Shown: positions 16,551-25,987, counted from the first letter of the stretch. The stretch: 64,000 nucleotides of DNA from Sphingobium xanthum (GCF_019737615.1 NZ_JAHKKS010000001.1:124001-188000), one strand, 5' to 3'. The notes: generated by a model not told the origin, from the sequence alone. Made by a program: numbers and translations.

Positions 16551-18368
16551 TCAGCCCTTCATCGCCGCCGCCGTCCGGGCCTCGATACGCTGCTCCAGAA
16601 TGGTGAGCGGCATGGCGCCGTCCTTCAGCACTTCATGGAAGGTCTTGAGATCGAACTTGCTGCCGAGCGTCTTCTGCGCCTTGGCGCGGGCGCGGGTCCA
16701 GGCGGCGTGGCCGACCTTGTAGCTCGTCGCCTGACCGGGCTGGGTGCAATAGCGCTCGACCTCGCGCAGGCAGCGCGGCTGGGCGAAGCCGGTCACCTCG
16801 ACCATATAGTTGGTTGCCTGCTCGCGGGTCCATTTGCGGGCATGAAGGCCGGTGTCGACGGCAAGGCGGGCGGCGCGGAACAGGAAGGACTGGAGATAGC
16901 CCGCGCGCTCCAGCGGCGTCGCATAGGCGCCGAGTTCGCTGGCGACTTCCTCGGCATAGAGCGCCCAGCCTTCGCTATAGGCGCTGTAGCCGCCGACCCG
17001 GCGCAGGATCGGCAAGGTGCCCGCTTCCTGCATGGTCGAGATCTGGAGATGATGGCCCGGCACGCCCTCATGATAGGTGAGCGCGGGGAGGCCATATTTG
17101 GGCCAGTCGGCCACTTCCTTGAGATTGATGAAGTAGATGGCCGGGCGCGAGCCATCGAGCGCGGCGCGGCGATAATAGCCGTTGGAGGCGCCGTCCTGGA
17201 TCTCGACCGGCACGGCGCGGATCTCGAGCGGCGCGTTGCTCGGATTGTTGAACATCTTGGGCAGCAGCGCCTTGCACTTGAGATAATCCGCGTTGAGGCT
17301 CTTGAGCAGTGCGGCGCGGCCCTCGGCGGTGTTGGGATAGAGCTGGTCCGGCCGGGTGTTGAGCGCGGTCAGGCGGGCGCCGACCGAGCCTTGCGTCAGG
17401 CCATTGGCCTTGAGGATGCCGTCCAGCTCGGCGCTGATCTCCTTGACCTGATCGAGGCCCATTTTGTGGACCTCGTCCTGCGTCATGCTGGTCGTGGTCG
17501 AGAGAGCCAGCGCATCGGCATAAAGCTCGTCGCCCTTCGGCACGCGCCACACGCCGTCGCCGACGCGGGTGGTCCGCTTCAGCTCGGTGATGAGCGCCAT
17601 CTGCTTGTCGAGCGCGGGATAGATCTTCTCGTCGATGATCTTACCCGCCTGCGCCGCCCAGTCCCCATCGATGTTCGCAGCCTTGGCGCGATCGGCGAGC
17701 GACTTGGCCATGGAAGAGGTGGCCGCGGGCTGATCGCGCAGGGTCTTCATCTGGCCGAGCGTCAGGTCGAGCGACCAGGCGGGCGCGAGATAGCCGCGCG
17801 CGGCATAAGCCCGCTGCACGTCGCTGTCATTGTCGAGCTGGGTCGCGAAGGCGTCGAGGCGGGAGAGATAGGCGTCGCAATCTTCCTTGGTCGCAATCGT
17901 GTGCGCGCTGCTCAGGAAATCGGGCTGCTCGAAATAGGCGCCGCCCTGCTGGAAGATGCGATAGGGCCGCGCGATCGAGGAGAGGTCGTATTTGCCCGGC
18001 GCGACGAAGCTGCGCTCGACCGTGTAGCGGATGCAGGCCAGATTGAGCTGATCCTTGTCGGTCAGCGTCCTGCCCTTGAAGCCGTCGAGTATGGCCATCG
18101 ACTTTTTGGCCAGATCGAAATCGTCCTTCACCGCAGCGAGGCTGTTGTCGTCCAGCTTGCCCTTCATCGCGGCGCGCGGCCCCTTGTCGAGGCCGAGCGC
18201 GGTCGCGCTCTCCGGCGAATTGTCGATCATCATGTTGAAGAGCTGGTCGAAAGCAGCGTTGAGTTCCGGCGTCGTGTCACTGGCCGGCGCGGCCTGCCCG
18301 AGCGCGCGGGTGGAGAGGGCAGCGAGCGTGGTGGCGGCCGTGCTCAGCAGAAAGTCGCGACGATCCAT
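16551..18368 (-). CDS. DUF885 family secreted putative metallohydrolase (Tat signal)
   Basis: 605 residues from ATG 18368, chosen because GGAG lies 8 bases upstream and MDRRDFLLSTAATTLAAL is a Tat-type signal. The long helical protein belongs to DUF885; the motif HEGVPGHHLQ (about residues 428-437) resembles the zinc-binding HExxH class, and GWALYAEEVASELGAY follows as expected for the third ligand region. The family includes putative dipeptidyl carboxypeptidase-like enzymes. Export by Tat suggests a cofactor-containing folded periplasmic enzyme. The substrate is unknown. Transcribed alone, convergent with dnaB. Confidence 0.88.
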   Translation of the reverse strand: MDRRDFLLSTAATTLAALSTRALGQAAPASDTTPELNAAFDQLFNMMIDNSPESATALGLDKGPRAAMKGKLDDNSLAAVKDDFDLAKKSMAILDGFKGRTLTDKDQLNLACIRYTVERSFVAPGKYDLSSIARPYRIFQQGGAYFEQPDFLSSAHTIATKEDCDAYLSRLDAFATQLDNDSDVQRAYAARGYLAPAWSLDLTLGQMKTLRDQPAATSSMAKSLADRAKAANIDGDWAAQAGKIIDEKIYPALDKQMALITELKRTTRVGDGVWRVPKGDELYADALALSTTTSMTQDEVHKMGLDQVKEISAELDGILKANGLTQGSVGARLTALNTRPDQLYPNTAEGRAALLKSLNADYLKCKALLPKMFNNPSNAPLEIRAVPVEIQDGASNGYYRRAALDGSRPAIYFINLKEVADWPKYGLPALTYHEGVPGHHLQISTMQEAGTLPILRRVGGYSAYSEGWALYAEEVASELGAYATPLERAGYLQSFLFRAARLAVDTGLHARKWTREQATNYMVEVTGFAQPRCLREVERYCTQPGQATSYKVGHAAWTRARAKAQKTLGSKFDLKTFHEVLKDGAMPLTILEQRIEARTAAAMKG

Positions 18369-18459
18369 GTCGGGGAACTCCATCAAAGGCGTGTTGGCGC
18401 AAAACCTAGATTGCCTTTTGCTACTGTCCAGCGATTTGAGGCGCGCCGCGCCCGGCGTG

Positions 18460-19644
18460 TCAAAGCTGCTGCGCCGCGACCCAGCCGCTTGCCCAGGCCC
18501 ATTGGAAATTATAGCCGCCGAGCCAGCCGGTCACATCGACTGCTTCGCCGATTGCATAGAGGCCGGGTGTGCGCCGGGCTTCCATCGTCCTCGAAGAGAG
18601 CTCGGCGGTGCTGATGCCGCCGGCGGTAACTTCCGCCTTGGCGAAGCCCTCGCTGCCATTGGGTGTGAAGCGCCAGTCGGCGAGGCGCGCCTGCGCGGCG
18701 GCGAGCGTGCGGTCGGGGAGATTGCCGAGATCGCCGTCCGCGCCGATCTTGTCGCAGAGCGTATCGGCGAGGCGCTCGGGCAGGGCATGGCGCAGCAGGC
18801 GGCGCAGGGTCGTGCGGGGTTGCGCGCGCTTGGCATCGATCAGCCAGCCCTCCGCATGGTCGGGCAGATAATCGATGCCGATCTGGTCGCCGCGCTGCCA
18901 GTAGGACGAGATTTGCAGGATGGCCGGGCCGGACAGGCCGCGATGCGTGAACAGGGCCGCCTCGCGAAACGCCGTCTTGCCGCAGCGCGCGATGACATTG
19001 GCCGAGACGCCGGACAGTTCCTTGAAGAGAGCTTCTTCGGTGCTGAGGGTCAGCGGCACGAGGGCAGGGCGGGGCTGCACGATCTTGAGGCCGAACTGGC
19101 GCGCGAGATCGTAGGCGAAGCCGGTCGCACCCATTTTCGGGATCGACGGCCCGCCGGTCGCGATGACAAGGGCAGGAGCGGTCGCGGTGAGATTGCCGGT
19201 GGTAACGCGATAGTGCCCGTCGGCATGGGCGACCTCGCTGATGGCGGCATCGCAGACGATGTCGACGCCGCCCTTCGCGCATTCCTCGATCAGCATCGCC
19301 ACGATCTGGCGCGAGGAGCTGTCGCAGAAGAGCTGGCCCAATGTCTTCTCGTGCCAGGCAATGCCGTAGCGCTTGACCATCGCGAGGAAGTCGTGCGGCG
19401 TGTAGCGGCTCAGCGCGGACTTGGCGAAATGCGGGTTCTGCGAGAGGAAGCGGTCGGCGGCCGCATCGACATTGGTGAAGTTGCAGCGGCCGCCGCCGGA
19501 AATGAGGATCTTCTTGCCCGGCTCGGCCGCATGATCGAGCAGCAGCACGCGCCGCCCGCGCTGGCCCGCGACCGCAGCGCACATCATCCCCGCCGCGCCC
19601 GCGCCGAGGATGATTGCGTCATAAGGGGCGGGTGCGGCGGGCAT
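18460..19644 (-). CDS. NAD(P)/FAD-dependent oxidoreductase, BaiN/HI0933 family
   Basis: 394 residues. FAD-binding motif AIILGAGAAGMMCAAVAGQRGRRVLLLD at the N-terminus, the family-specific GKKILISGGGRCNFTN, LVIATGGPSIPKMGATGFAYDLARQFG, THRGLSGPAILQ and the closing GLYAIGEAVDVTGWLGGYNFQWAWASG. This HI0933/BaiN flavoprotein family includes a bile-acid reductase but most members have no known substrate. It lies next to a sphingomonad inverted repeat and is not obviously in an operon. Confidence 0.9.
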   Translation of the reverse strand: MPAAPAPYDAIILGAGAAGMMCAAVAGQRGRRVLLLDHAAEPGKKILISGGGRCNFTNVDAAADRFLSQNPHFAKSALSRYTPHDFLAMVKRYGIAWHEKTLGQLFCDSSSRQIVAMLIEECAKGGVDIVCDAAISEVAHADGHYRVTTGNLTATAPALVIATGGPSIPKMGATGFAYDLARQFGLKIVQPRPALVPLTLSTEEALFKELSGVSANVIARCGKTAFREAALFTHRGLSGPAILQISSYWQRGDQIGIDYLPDHAEGWLIDAKRAQPRTTLRRLLRHALPERLADTLCDKIGADGDLGNLPDRTLAAAQARLADWRFTPNGSEGFAKAEVTAGGISTAELSSRTMEARRTPGLYAIGEAVDVTGWLGGYNFQWAWASGWVAAQQL

Positions 19645-19696
19645 GGCGTTGCCTTAGAGGCTATCCTCCCCGCTGCAAAGGTCCGCGACCCCCACA

Positions 19697-19789
19697 CCGT
19701 TCGCCCTGAGCTTGTCGAAGGGCTGCTCTTCTTTTGGCCGAGGGTGAGACAGAAGAAGGACGACCCTTCGACAAGCTCAGGGCGAACGG
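19697..19789. repeat. REP-like inverted repeat (26-bp arms)
   Basis: Two perfect complementary 26-base arms, 19697-19722 and 19764-19789, begin and end with CCGTTCGCCCTGAG / CTCAGGGCGAACGG and enclose TTGTCGAA-type sequence. The 41-base spacer contains a second weaker complementarity (CTTCTT / AAGAAG). Elements with this core are, to my knowledge, dispersed in many sphingomonad genomes. This copy is between the flavoprotein and cysH genes and could also act as a bidirectional RNA hairpin. Confidence 0.85.
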
Positions 19790-19829
19790 TGAAATTCGGC
19801 AACGCCGCACTAAAGCTGAGCGGCCGCCC

Positions 19830-20609
19830 TCAGAACACCGGCTGATTGGCCGGATCGTCCGGGTCGGCCAGCGGTGTCGAGGCGGTGTGGATGCCGCACT
19901 CGACCTTGTCCCAGCCGCGCCAGCGGCCCGCGCGCGGATCTTCGCCGGGGAGGACCTTGCTGGTGCACGGCTCGCAGCCGATCGAGAGATAGCCCTGCGC
20001 TTCGAGCGGGTGGCGAGGCAGGTCATATGCCTCGAACCAGGCATCGAGCGCGGCCTTGTCCCAGTCGCCGAGCGGATTGATTTTGAGGCGGCCGTCCTCG
20101 ATCTCGAAGCGCGGCAGGTTCTGGCGCGTGACCGACTGGAAGGCCTTGCGGCCGCTGATCCAGGTGTCGAGGCCGTCCTTAGCGCGGGCCAGCGGCTCGA
20201 CCTTGCGGATTTCGCAGCAGCCGTCCGGATCGTAGGACCAGCGCAGGCCCTTGTCGTCCTTCTTGGCGATAACCTCGGGTAGCGGTGTGATCGTCCGGCT
20301 GTCGGTGAAGCCGAGATGGCCGATCAGCGTGTCGCGATATTCGAGCGTCTCGGGGAACATCTTCTGCGTATCGACGAAGATGATCGGCGTATTGCGGTCC
20401 GCCTGCGCCACGAGATGCAGCAGCACGGCGCTCTCGGTCCCGAAGGACGAGACCACCGCGACGGTGCCGAGCGTGCCCTCGGCCAGCAGAGCCTTCAGCA
20501 TCGTGCCCGCATCGACGCCCGCGAAACGCGCATTAAGCGCGTCCGCTTCCGCCTGCGTCCAGCGCGGGCGGGCATCGATCCGGTCGACGATGCGGGCGGC
20601 TTCAGCCAT
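19830..20609 (-). CDS. cysH: Assimilatory phosphoadenylyl/adenylyl-sulfate reductase
   Basis: 259 residues. PAPS-reductase fold segments VVSSFGTESAVLLHLVAQADRNTPIIFVDTQKMFPETLEYRD and WISGRKAFQSVTR are clear. The four-cysteine pattern of iron-sulfur APS reductases is present (DGCCEIRK, GCEPCTS) and the catalytic Cys is in KVECGIH. Presence of the CC/CxxC cluster suggests a [4Fe-4S] enzyme preferring APS. It makes sulfite for CysI. It overlaps the DUF934 gene by 8 bases as the last gene of the sulfate-assimilation operon. Confidence 0.95.
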   Translation of the reverse strand: MAEAARIVDRIDARPRWTQAEADALNARFAGVDAGTMLKALLAEGTLGTVAVVSSFGTESAVLLHLVAQADRNTPIIFVDTQKMFPETLEYRDTLIGHLGFTDSRTITPLPEVIAKKDDKGLRWSYDPDGCCEIRKVEPLARAKDGLDTWISGRKAFQSVTRQNLPRFEIEDGRLKINPLGDWDKAALDAWFEAYDLPRHPLEAQGYLSIGCEPCTSKVLPGEDPRAGRWRGWDKVECGIHTASTPLADPDDPANQPVF

Positions 20610-21030
20610 GACGCTGCGCCCAGACCGCGGGACGCGGATCGATCGTCTTCTGATAGCGGCCGGGGAAGCGGCTGAACGCTTCCTCGATCAGCTTCGGGTC
20701 GAGCGGCTTGTCCGGCGCGAAGCTGTCGAAGCCGCAGCGCATCATATGGCTGAGCTGATCGACCGCGACATCGCCGACGGCGCGCAGCTCGCCCGCATAG
20801 CCCGCCTCGCGCAGGATGCGCGCCGCCGAATAGCCGCGCCCGTCGCCGAACACGGGGAAATTGACTTCGACGAGCGCGACGCGGTCGAGGAACGGCAGCA
20901 GCTCGCGCGCATCCTCGCCCGGCTCGATGCGCACGGCGGTCGCGTTGCTCTGGCCGGCGAAGGATTCGAGCGTCACCGCCGGAAGCTCGGCCGCGTCGCC
21001 GCCGTCACGCAGAGAGTAGAACTCAAGCAT
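20602..21030 (-). CDS. DUF934 family protein of the sulfite-reduction operon
   Basis: 142 residues from ATG 21030 (MLEFYSLRDGG). Core segments LLPFLDRVALVEVNFPVFGDGRGYSAARILREAGYAGELRAVGDVAVDQLSHMMRCGFDSF fit DUF934. The family is nearly always encoded between cysI and cysH, as here, and is proposed to help sulfite or APS reduction, but its biochemical role is unknown. It overlaps both neighbours by 8 bases, so translation is tightly coupled. Confidence 0.9.
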   Translation of the reverse strand: MLEFYSLRDGGDAAELPAVTLESFAGQSNATAVRIEPGEDARELLPFLDRVALVEVNFPVFGDGRGYSAARILREAGYAGELRAVGDVAVDQLSHMMRCGFDSFAPDKPLDPKLIEEAFSRFPGRYQKTIDPRPAVWAQRHG

Positions 21031-22654
21031 AGAGGGCCTCCTTGAAAGGCGCCATGCCGATCCGCCGGAAGGTATCGACGAAGCGCTCGCCCTCCGTGCG
21101 GTTGGCGAGATAGACATTGGTCGCTTTCTCGACGGCATCGACGATGCCGTTCTCATCGAAGCCCGGGCCGGTGATCTGGCCGAGGCTCACATCCTCCGCG
21201 CCCGATCCGCCGAGCAGGAGCTGGTAATTCTCCACGCCTTTCCGGTCGACGCCCAGAATGCCGATATTGCCGGCATGATGATGGCCGCAGGCATTGATGC
21301 AGCCGCTGATCTTGAGCTTGAGTTCGCCCAGCTCCTTCTGACGGTCGATGTCGGCGAAGCGCTGCGCGATCTTCTGCGCGACCGGGATCGAGCGCGCATT
21401 GGCGAGGCTGCAATAATCGAGGCCGGGGCAGGCGATGATGTCGCTGATCAGGTCCAGATTGGCGGTTCCGAGATCGGCTTCCTCCAGCGCCTTCCAGAGG
21501 GCGTAGAGATCCGCCTTCTTCACATGGGCTAGCACGATGTTCTGCGCATGGGTCACGCGCAGCTCGTCGAAGCTGTACTTCGCGGCGAGATCGGCAATGA
21601 GGTCGATTTGCGCGGAGGAAGCATCGCCCGGAATGCCGCCGATCGGCTTCAGGCTGATGTTGACGATCGCATAGCCGGGCGCCTTGTGCGCGGCGACCTG
21701 GCTGCCGACCCACGCCGCGAAGTCGCGATCGGAGAGGTCGATCTCGTCGGAAAGGCCGGTCTCGTAGGGCGGCGGCGCGAAATGTTCGGCGATCCGCTCC
21801 AGCTCCGCCACCGGCGGATCGAGCCCGAGCGTCTTCATGTGCGCGAACTCTTCCTCGACCTGACGACGATATTCGTCGGCACCCATTTCGTGGACGAGGA
21901 TCTTGATGCGGGCCTTGTACTTGTTGTCGCGGCGGCCGTAGCGATTGTAGACGCGCAGGCACGCCTCGAGATAGGAGACGACTTCGCTGAACGGCACGAA
22001 ATCGCGGATTTCCGGCGCGATCATCGGGGTACGCCCCATGCCGCCGCCGACGAAGACGCGGGCGCCGATCTCACCGTCCTTCTTGACCAGCTCGATGCCG
22101 ATATCGTGCAGGCGCATGGCCGCACGGTCGGTCGCGCTGGCAATGACGGCGATCTTGAACTTGCGCGGCAGGTAGGTGAATTCCGGGTGGAAGCTCGACC
22201 ACTGGCGCAGCAGCTCGGAGAGCGGGCGCGGGTCGGCGATCTCTTCGGCCGAGGCGCCAGCGTACTGGTCGGACGAGATATTGCGGATGCAATTGCCCGA
22301 GGTCTGGATGGCGTGCATCTCGACCGAGGCGAGGTCGGCGAGGATGTCCGGCGCGTCGGCGAGCTTGATCCAGTTATACTGGATGTTCTGCCGCGTCGTG
22401 AAATGGCCGTAGTCGCGGTCGTACTTGCGCGCGATGTGGGCCAGCATCTTCATCTGCTTGGACGAGAGCGTGCCATAGGGCACGGCCACGCGCAGCATAT
22501 AGGCATGCAGCTGGAGATAGAGGCCGTTCATCAGCCGCAGCGGGCGGAACTGCGCCTCGCTGAGTTGACCCGAAAGGCGGCGCTCGGTCTGGTCGCGAAA
22601 CTCGGCGACGCGGGCATCGACCATGGCCTGGTCATATTTGTCATACTGATACAT
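21023..22654 (-). CDS. cysI: Ferredoxin-type sulfite/nitrite reductase hemoprotein
   Basis: 543 residues. The siroheme/[4Fe-4S] ligands are in CPGLDYC and GCINACGHHHAGNIGILG near the C-terminus; the N-terminal ferrodoxin-like half has HFTTRQNIQYNWIKL and IQTSGNCIRNISSD. It is a single-subunit nitrite/sulfite reductase. Context (cobA for siroheme, cysH, DUF2849, DUF934) assigns it to sulfite reduction. No nitrate-reductase gene is adjacent. Confidence 0.93.
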   Translation of the reverse strand: MYQYDKYDQAMVDARVAEFRDQTERRLSGQLSEAQFRPLRLMNGLYLQLHAYMLRVAVPYGTLSSKQMKMLAHIARKYDRDYGHFTTRQNIQYNWIKLADAPDILADLASVEMHAIQTSGNCIRNISSDQYAGASAEEIADPRPLSELLRQWSSFHPEFTYLPRKFKIAVIASATDRAAMRLHDIGIELVKKDGEIGARVFVGGGMGRTPMIAPEIRDFVPFSEVVSYLEACLRVYNRYGRRDNKYKARIKILVHEMGADEYRRQVEEEFAHMKTLGLDPPVAELERIAEHFAPPPYETGLSDEIDLSDRDFAAWVGSQVAAHKAPGYAIVNISLKPIGGIPGDASSAQIDLIADLAAKYSFDELRVTHAQNIVLAHVKKADLYALWKALEEADLGTANLDLISDIIACPGLDYCSLANARSIPVAQKIAQRFADIDRQKELGELKLKISGCINACGHHHAGNIGILGVDRKGVENYQLLLGGSGAEDVSLGQITGPGFDENGIVDAVEKATNVYLANRTEGERFVDTFRRIGMAPFKEALYA

Positions 22655-22655
22655 G

Positions 22656-22952
22656 TCAGATCACCCAATTGCCCGCAGTGGGGTCGGCTGGTTTCAGGCT
22701 GAGGTCGAGGCGCACGGTCGGCCCGAGCGCGCGGATGCGTTCCTTGATATGGGCTGGACGCACGCCATTCTCGTCCTTCTCGGCATCGACGACATAGGCT
22801 TCGTTGACGCGGCGCGCGGCGGTCTCCGCCTGCGCGATCTCGGCGCCCTTGTCGCCCACATCCACGGCGTCGTCCACATGGATCGACCAGCCTTCGCCGG
22901 TCCACCAGATGACGTCGCCCGTCGCGAGGTCGTTGCCCGTCAGGATGTTCAT
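22656..22952 (-). CDS. DUF2849 domain protein
   Basis: 98 residues. The sequence (MNILTGNDLATGDVIWWTGEGW ... NEAYVVDAEKDENGVRPAHIKERIRALGPTVRLDL) matches DUF2849, a small alphaproteobacterial family linked to cysI. Some related frames are annotated as a putative electron-transfer or assembly partner of the sulfite reductase, without proof. Start follows the cobA stop directly and its stop is one base from the cysI start. Confidence 0.88.
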   Translation of the reverse strand: MNILTGNDLATGDVIWWTGEGWSIHVDDAVDVGDKGAEIAQAETAARRVNEAYVVDAEKDENGVRPAHIKERIRALGPTVRLDLSLKPADPTAGNWVI

Positions 22953-23753
22953 CTACTTTTGCGCTCCGATGGCTGCGAGAGAGGGCTGGGGCAGGCAATC
23001 GATCGCCTGCGCGAGGGAGGCGACCTCGCCCACGACGATGAGGCCGGGGCTCTGCACGGCGTTCCGCTCGACCATGTCGCCGAGATCGGCGAGCAGGGAG
23101 CGCAGCACGCGCTGGTCGGTGCGGGTGGCATTCTCGATCACGGCGACCGGCGTGGCAGGCGACAGACCGTCGGCCATCAGCTTCTCGGCAATGTCGTGCG
23201 CGGTGGCGAGGCCCATATAGATGACGAGCGTGCGCCCGGCGCCGGCGAGGCCGGCCCAGTTCTGCTCGGAGAGGCCCTTGCACTGGCCCGCGACGAAGCT
23301 GACGATGCTGGCATGATCGCGGTGTGTCAGCGGCAATTGCGCGCTCGCGCCGGCCCCGGTCGCTGCGCTGATGCCTGGCACGATCTCGCACGGAACGCCG
23401 GCCTCGCGGCAAGCTTCCATTTCCTCGCCGCCGCGGCCGAAGATGAAGGGGTCGCCGCCCTTGAGGCGCACGACGTCGCGGCCGGACAATGCCTCGCCGA
23501 CGAGCAGCGAATTGATCGCTTCCTGCTTCATCGAGTGGCGCGAGCGCTGCTTGGCGACGGAGATGAGTTCCGCGTCCGGCGAGGCCAGCGCGAGAATGGC
23601 GGGATCGACCAAGCCGTCATGCACGATCAGGCTCGCCTGCCCGACGAGGCGAGCGGCGCGCACCGTCAGCAGGTCCGGATCGCCCGGGCCCGCACCGACC
23701 AGATAGACCGTTCCCGGCGTCGCGGCCGATATAGGGGACTCGTGGTTCGCCAT
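22953..23753 (-). CDS. cobA: Uroporphyrinogen-III C-methyltransferase (siroheme synthesis)
   Basis: 266 residues. SAM-dependent tetrapyrrole methylase motifs: VYLVGAGPGDPDLLTVRAARL, VRLKGGDPFIFGRGGEEMEACR, VPGISAATGAGASAQLPLTHRDHA and LVIYMGLATAHDIAEKL. It makes precorrin-2, the siroheme precursor needed by CysI, and is the first gene of the operon. It lacks the CysG dehydrogenase/chelatase domain, so a separate enzyme must finish siroheme. Confidence 0.95.
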   Translation of the reverse strand: MANHESPISAATPGTVYLVGAGPGDPDLLTVRAARLVGQASLIVHDGLVDPAILALASPDAELISVAKQRSRHSMKQEAINSLLVGEALSGRDVVRLKGGDPFIFGRGGEEMEACREAGVPCEIVPGISAATGAGASAQLPLTHRDHASIVSFVAGQCKGLSEQNWAGLAGAGRTLVIYMGLATAHDIAEKLMADGLSPATPVAVIENATRTDQRVLRSLLADLGDMVERNAVQSPGLIVVGEVASLAQAIDCLPQPSLAAIGAQK

Positions 23754-24025
23754 GGAGCGCTAGATGCGTATCCCCGGATCAACCCGCAACCGACGCTTGC
23801 TTTAGCGTAGCGTAGGGAAACTTTGCGGGTGGATGGCCGGGCGAAACGGCCAGGAACAGAGCTGCCCGCATCATGCCGAGTCGGCGGTCGTTTTCATCTT
23901 CGCCGGCGGCGCTAACTTCGTTTTCCTCGCCGTTCCTGCACGAAATTGCCCTCTTGGTGGGGAAGCGAAAGTCCTGTATTTCTGCGGTTTCCGGTCCTTA
24001 TCTTCACTAACTTCCCTCGTGTGAC

Positions 24026-24159
24026 GCATGGTGACCGCGCAAAAGTCGCTCCCGGGCCAGGATAAGGCACGGATTTCTCTCGATTTTTACGGGGTCAAAG
24101 AGCGGGCGGACAGATCGCTACCTTCAGCGGCGATGCCATGAAACGAGGCTGTAGGACAG
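24026..24159 (+). repeat. Dispersed non-coding element, copy B, in the cobA-VOC gap
   Basis: The 496-base gap between cobA and the VOC gene holds the second copy of the element described at 5626-5750: GCATGGTGACCGCGCAAAAG (24027-24046) continuing to GTCGC, GTCAAAGAGCGG (24094-24105) and GTAGGACAG (24151-24159), in the same order and orientation. The 5' part of the gap (23754-24025) contains the promoter of the sulfate operon and no gene that I can support. In both places the next gene on the plus strand starts within about 200 bases. Confidence 0.5.
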
Positions 24160-24249
24160 TGTGCGACTGGTGGCGGCGTTTTCCTGAGTTGCGCGTTGTG
24201 CAGTCTGGGCCGCCTTGCTTCGGGCGCGCCGGGAGGGGAGACAGGCTTC

Positions 24250-24705
24250 ATGGTCCACGTCGTCGGCATCGATCATCTCGCCATCCGGGTCAGCGACCTG
24301 ACCCGGTCCAAACGTTTCTACGACAAGCTGCTGACCTTCATGGGCTTCGTGAAGGAATGGGAATTCAACGGCACGGTCGGCTGGAACAACTGGGCGACGA
24401 TGTTCTGGATTACGCAGGCCGACGCCGAGGGCGCCAGGCATCCGCATCATGAGGGCGGCATCGGCTATCATCATTATGCGTTCGAGCTTGGCGGGCGGGC
24501 GGAAGTGGACGCGCTCTACCGTTTCCTGCTCAAGGAAGAGGTCGTGATCGTCGATCCGCCGGCCGAGTATCCGAGCTATGGCGAGGGCTATTATGCAGTG
24601 TTCTTCCGCGATCCGGATGGACTGAAGCTCGAAGCGCTGCATTTCGTCGAGAAGGAAAAGCGGCGCGCGCGGATGGCGGAGGAGCGGGCGAGAGGAGCTT
24701 CCTGA
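24250..24705 (+). CDS. VOC (glyoxalase/bleomycin-resistance) family protein
   Basis: 151 residues from ATG 24250, which has GGGAGGGGAG about 10 bases upstream. The fold is a paired beta-alpha-beta-beta-beta unit: VVGIDHLAIRVSDLTRSKRFYDKLLTFMGF, IGYHHYAFEL and YYAVFFRDPDGLKLEALHF. Metal-ligand candidates are the His of GIDHLAI, the His of YHHYAF and the Glu of KLEALHF. Substrate unknown; family members are lyases, isomerases or dioxygenases. Confidence 0.85.
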   Translation: MVHVVGIDHLAIRVSDLTRSKRFYDKLLTFMGFVKEWEFNGTVGWNNWATMFWITQADAEGARHPHHEGGIGYHHYAFELGGRAEVDALYRFLLKEEVVIVDPPAEYPSYGEGYYAVFFRDPDGLKLEALHFVEKEKRRARMAEERARGAS

Positions 24706-24906
24706 ATCGCGCCGCGAAGAGTGATGAGGCGTTGCACGGTCCCGTTCCCGGGCGGCAGCGGCGGTATATGTTGACCGTCCCGCCGGCGCTCCCGCCTCAC
24801 CTTGCATTTTCGCGGGAGGCCGGTCATCCTCGCTGAAAGCCTGGTCCAAGGAAGAAAATTCTGAGGTTGCTGGCCGGGCTTCGTTCGTCAGCATCGAGGA
24901 AGAATC

Positions 24907-25977
24907 ATGGCCAGCATGAAGTCGCTTGCGAAGAAGTTTCTCCATTCCCCTGCCGTTGCCGAGACGGTCGTCAAACTCAACCGGGTGGTGGTGGCCGGTT
25001 ATGAGGGCGATATTTTCCGGCGTTTCGAAACGAGCCGGCTGTTCGAGGGCGCCGCCAGGGTTTCGCGGGAGCGCTTCGCCGGCCTCACGCCCTATGTGCT
25101 GACCGACCAGCCGGTGAGCGATGCCGTGCGCAAGGACCTCGGCCCGGTGATTTCCTCGCTGGACGGGCTGACCGACGATCAGATCGCCGGCAGCATCTTC
25201 TACATCTATTTCCTGTGCGACAGCGATGCCTTGCCGGCGCTGCGCCGCATCACTGCGGCGGGCGGCAAATATGTGCCCCATCTCAGCTTCGAAAAGACCG
25301 AATATCGCTTCACCGAGCGGCTGGTGCATAATGCGATGTCGCGGACCTGGGCCAAGCGGGATCGCGTTTCGCATCTGACGCCCGTCGTGCATGAGAATAT
25401 CTGCGAAGCCTTGTCGATCACGCGGCGGATCGAGGGCGACTATGTCGAGATCGGCGTGTTCCGCGGCGGATCGGCGCTGACGGCGATCAATTATATCGAC
25501 GAAGTGCGCAAAGCCGACCCGAGCCTGCCGCCGCGCAAGGCCTGGCTGCTCGATACATTCGACGGGTTCAACTATGATGAGGCCTTCGACAGCCCCGACG
25601 TCATCTGGGCCGGCACGCATGCCCTGGACGGGGTTACGCGGACGATGGACTATATTCGCGAGACCTTGTCCGGCACGCCGGTGCCGTTTGAACTCATCGC
25701 GTCGAATATCTGCGCCGACCCGCTGCCGTCGGGGGTGAGCCGCATCGCCGTGGCCAATGTCGATGTGGACATGTTCGAGCCGACGCTCGATGCGCTGAAC
25801 AAGGTTTCGCCGCTTGTCGCGCCGGGCGGCATCATCATCTGCGAGGACGCAGCGGCCACGCCGGGCCTTTACGGGGCGTTGCAGGCGATGGAGGATTTTC
25901 TCGCGGGAGACGCAGGCAAGGACTACGTCAAAATCTTCAAGCGCGGCCAGGTCTTCCTGCTGAAGATGAAAGGCTGA
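24907..25977 (+). CDS. TylF/MycF-like O-methyltransferase family protein
   Basis: 356 residues. The C-terminal two thirds have the macrocin-O-methyltransferase (TylF) pattern: GDYVEIGVFRGGSALTAINYID (SAM-binding loop), AWLLDTFDGFNYDEAFDSPD, VANVDVDMFEPTLDALNKVSPLVAPGGIIICEDAAATPGLYGALQAMEDFL. The N-terminal 100 residues are a helical extension. TylF enzymes methylate sugars; here the acceptor may be a surface glycan. Start ATG has GAGGAAGAA just upstream. Convergent with the AstD-like gene, 10 bases away. Confidence 0.82.
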   Translation: MASMKSLAKKFLHSPAVAETVVKLNRVVVAGYEGDIFRRFETSRLFEGAARVSRERFAGLTPYVLTDQPVSDAVRKDLGPVISSLDGLTDDQIAGSIFYIYFLCDSDALPALRRITAAGGKYVPHLSFEKTEYRFTERLVHNAMSRTWAKRDRVSHLTPVVHENICEALSITRRIEGDYVEIGVFRGGSALTAINYIDEVRKADPSLPPRKAWLLDTFDGFNYDEAFDSPDVIWAGTHALDGVTRTMDYIRETLSGTPVPFELIASNICADPLPSGVSRIAVANVDVDMFEPTLDALNKVSPLVAPGGIIICEDAAATPGLYGALQAMEDFLAGDAGKDYVKIFKRGQVFLLKMKG

Positions 25978-25987
25978 CAGTCCTGGG

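Noticed and set aside
16458..18614. 718-codon plus-strand frame, the longest open frame on that strand in the region
   Set aside because: Antisense to the DUF885 gene, which has a Tat signal and HEGVPGHH motif. The frame has no recognisable start context or domain.
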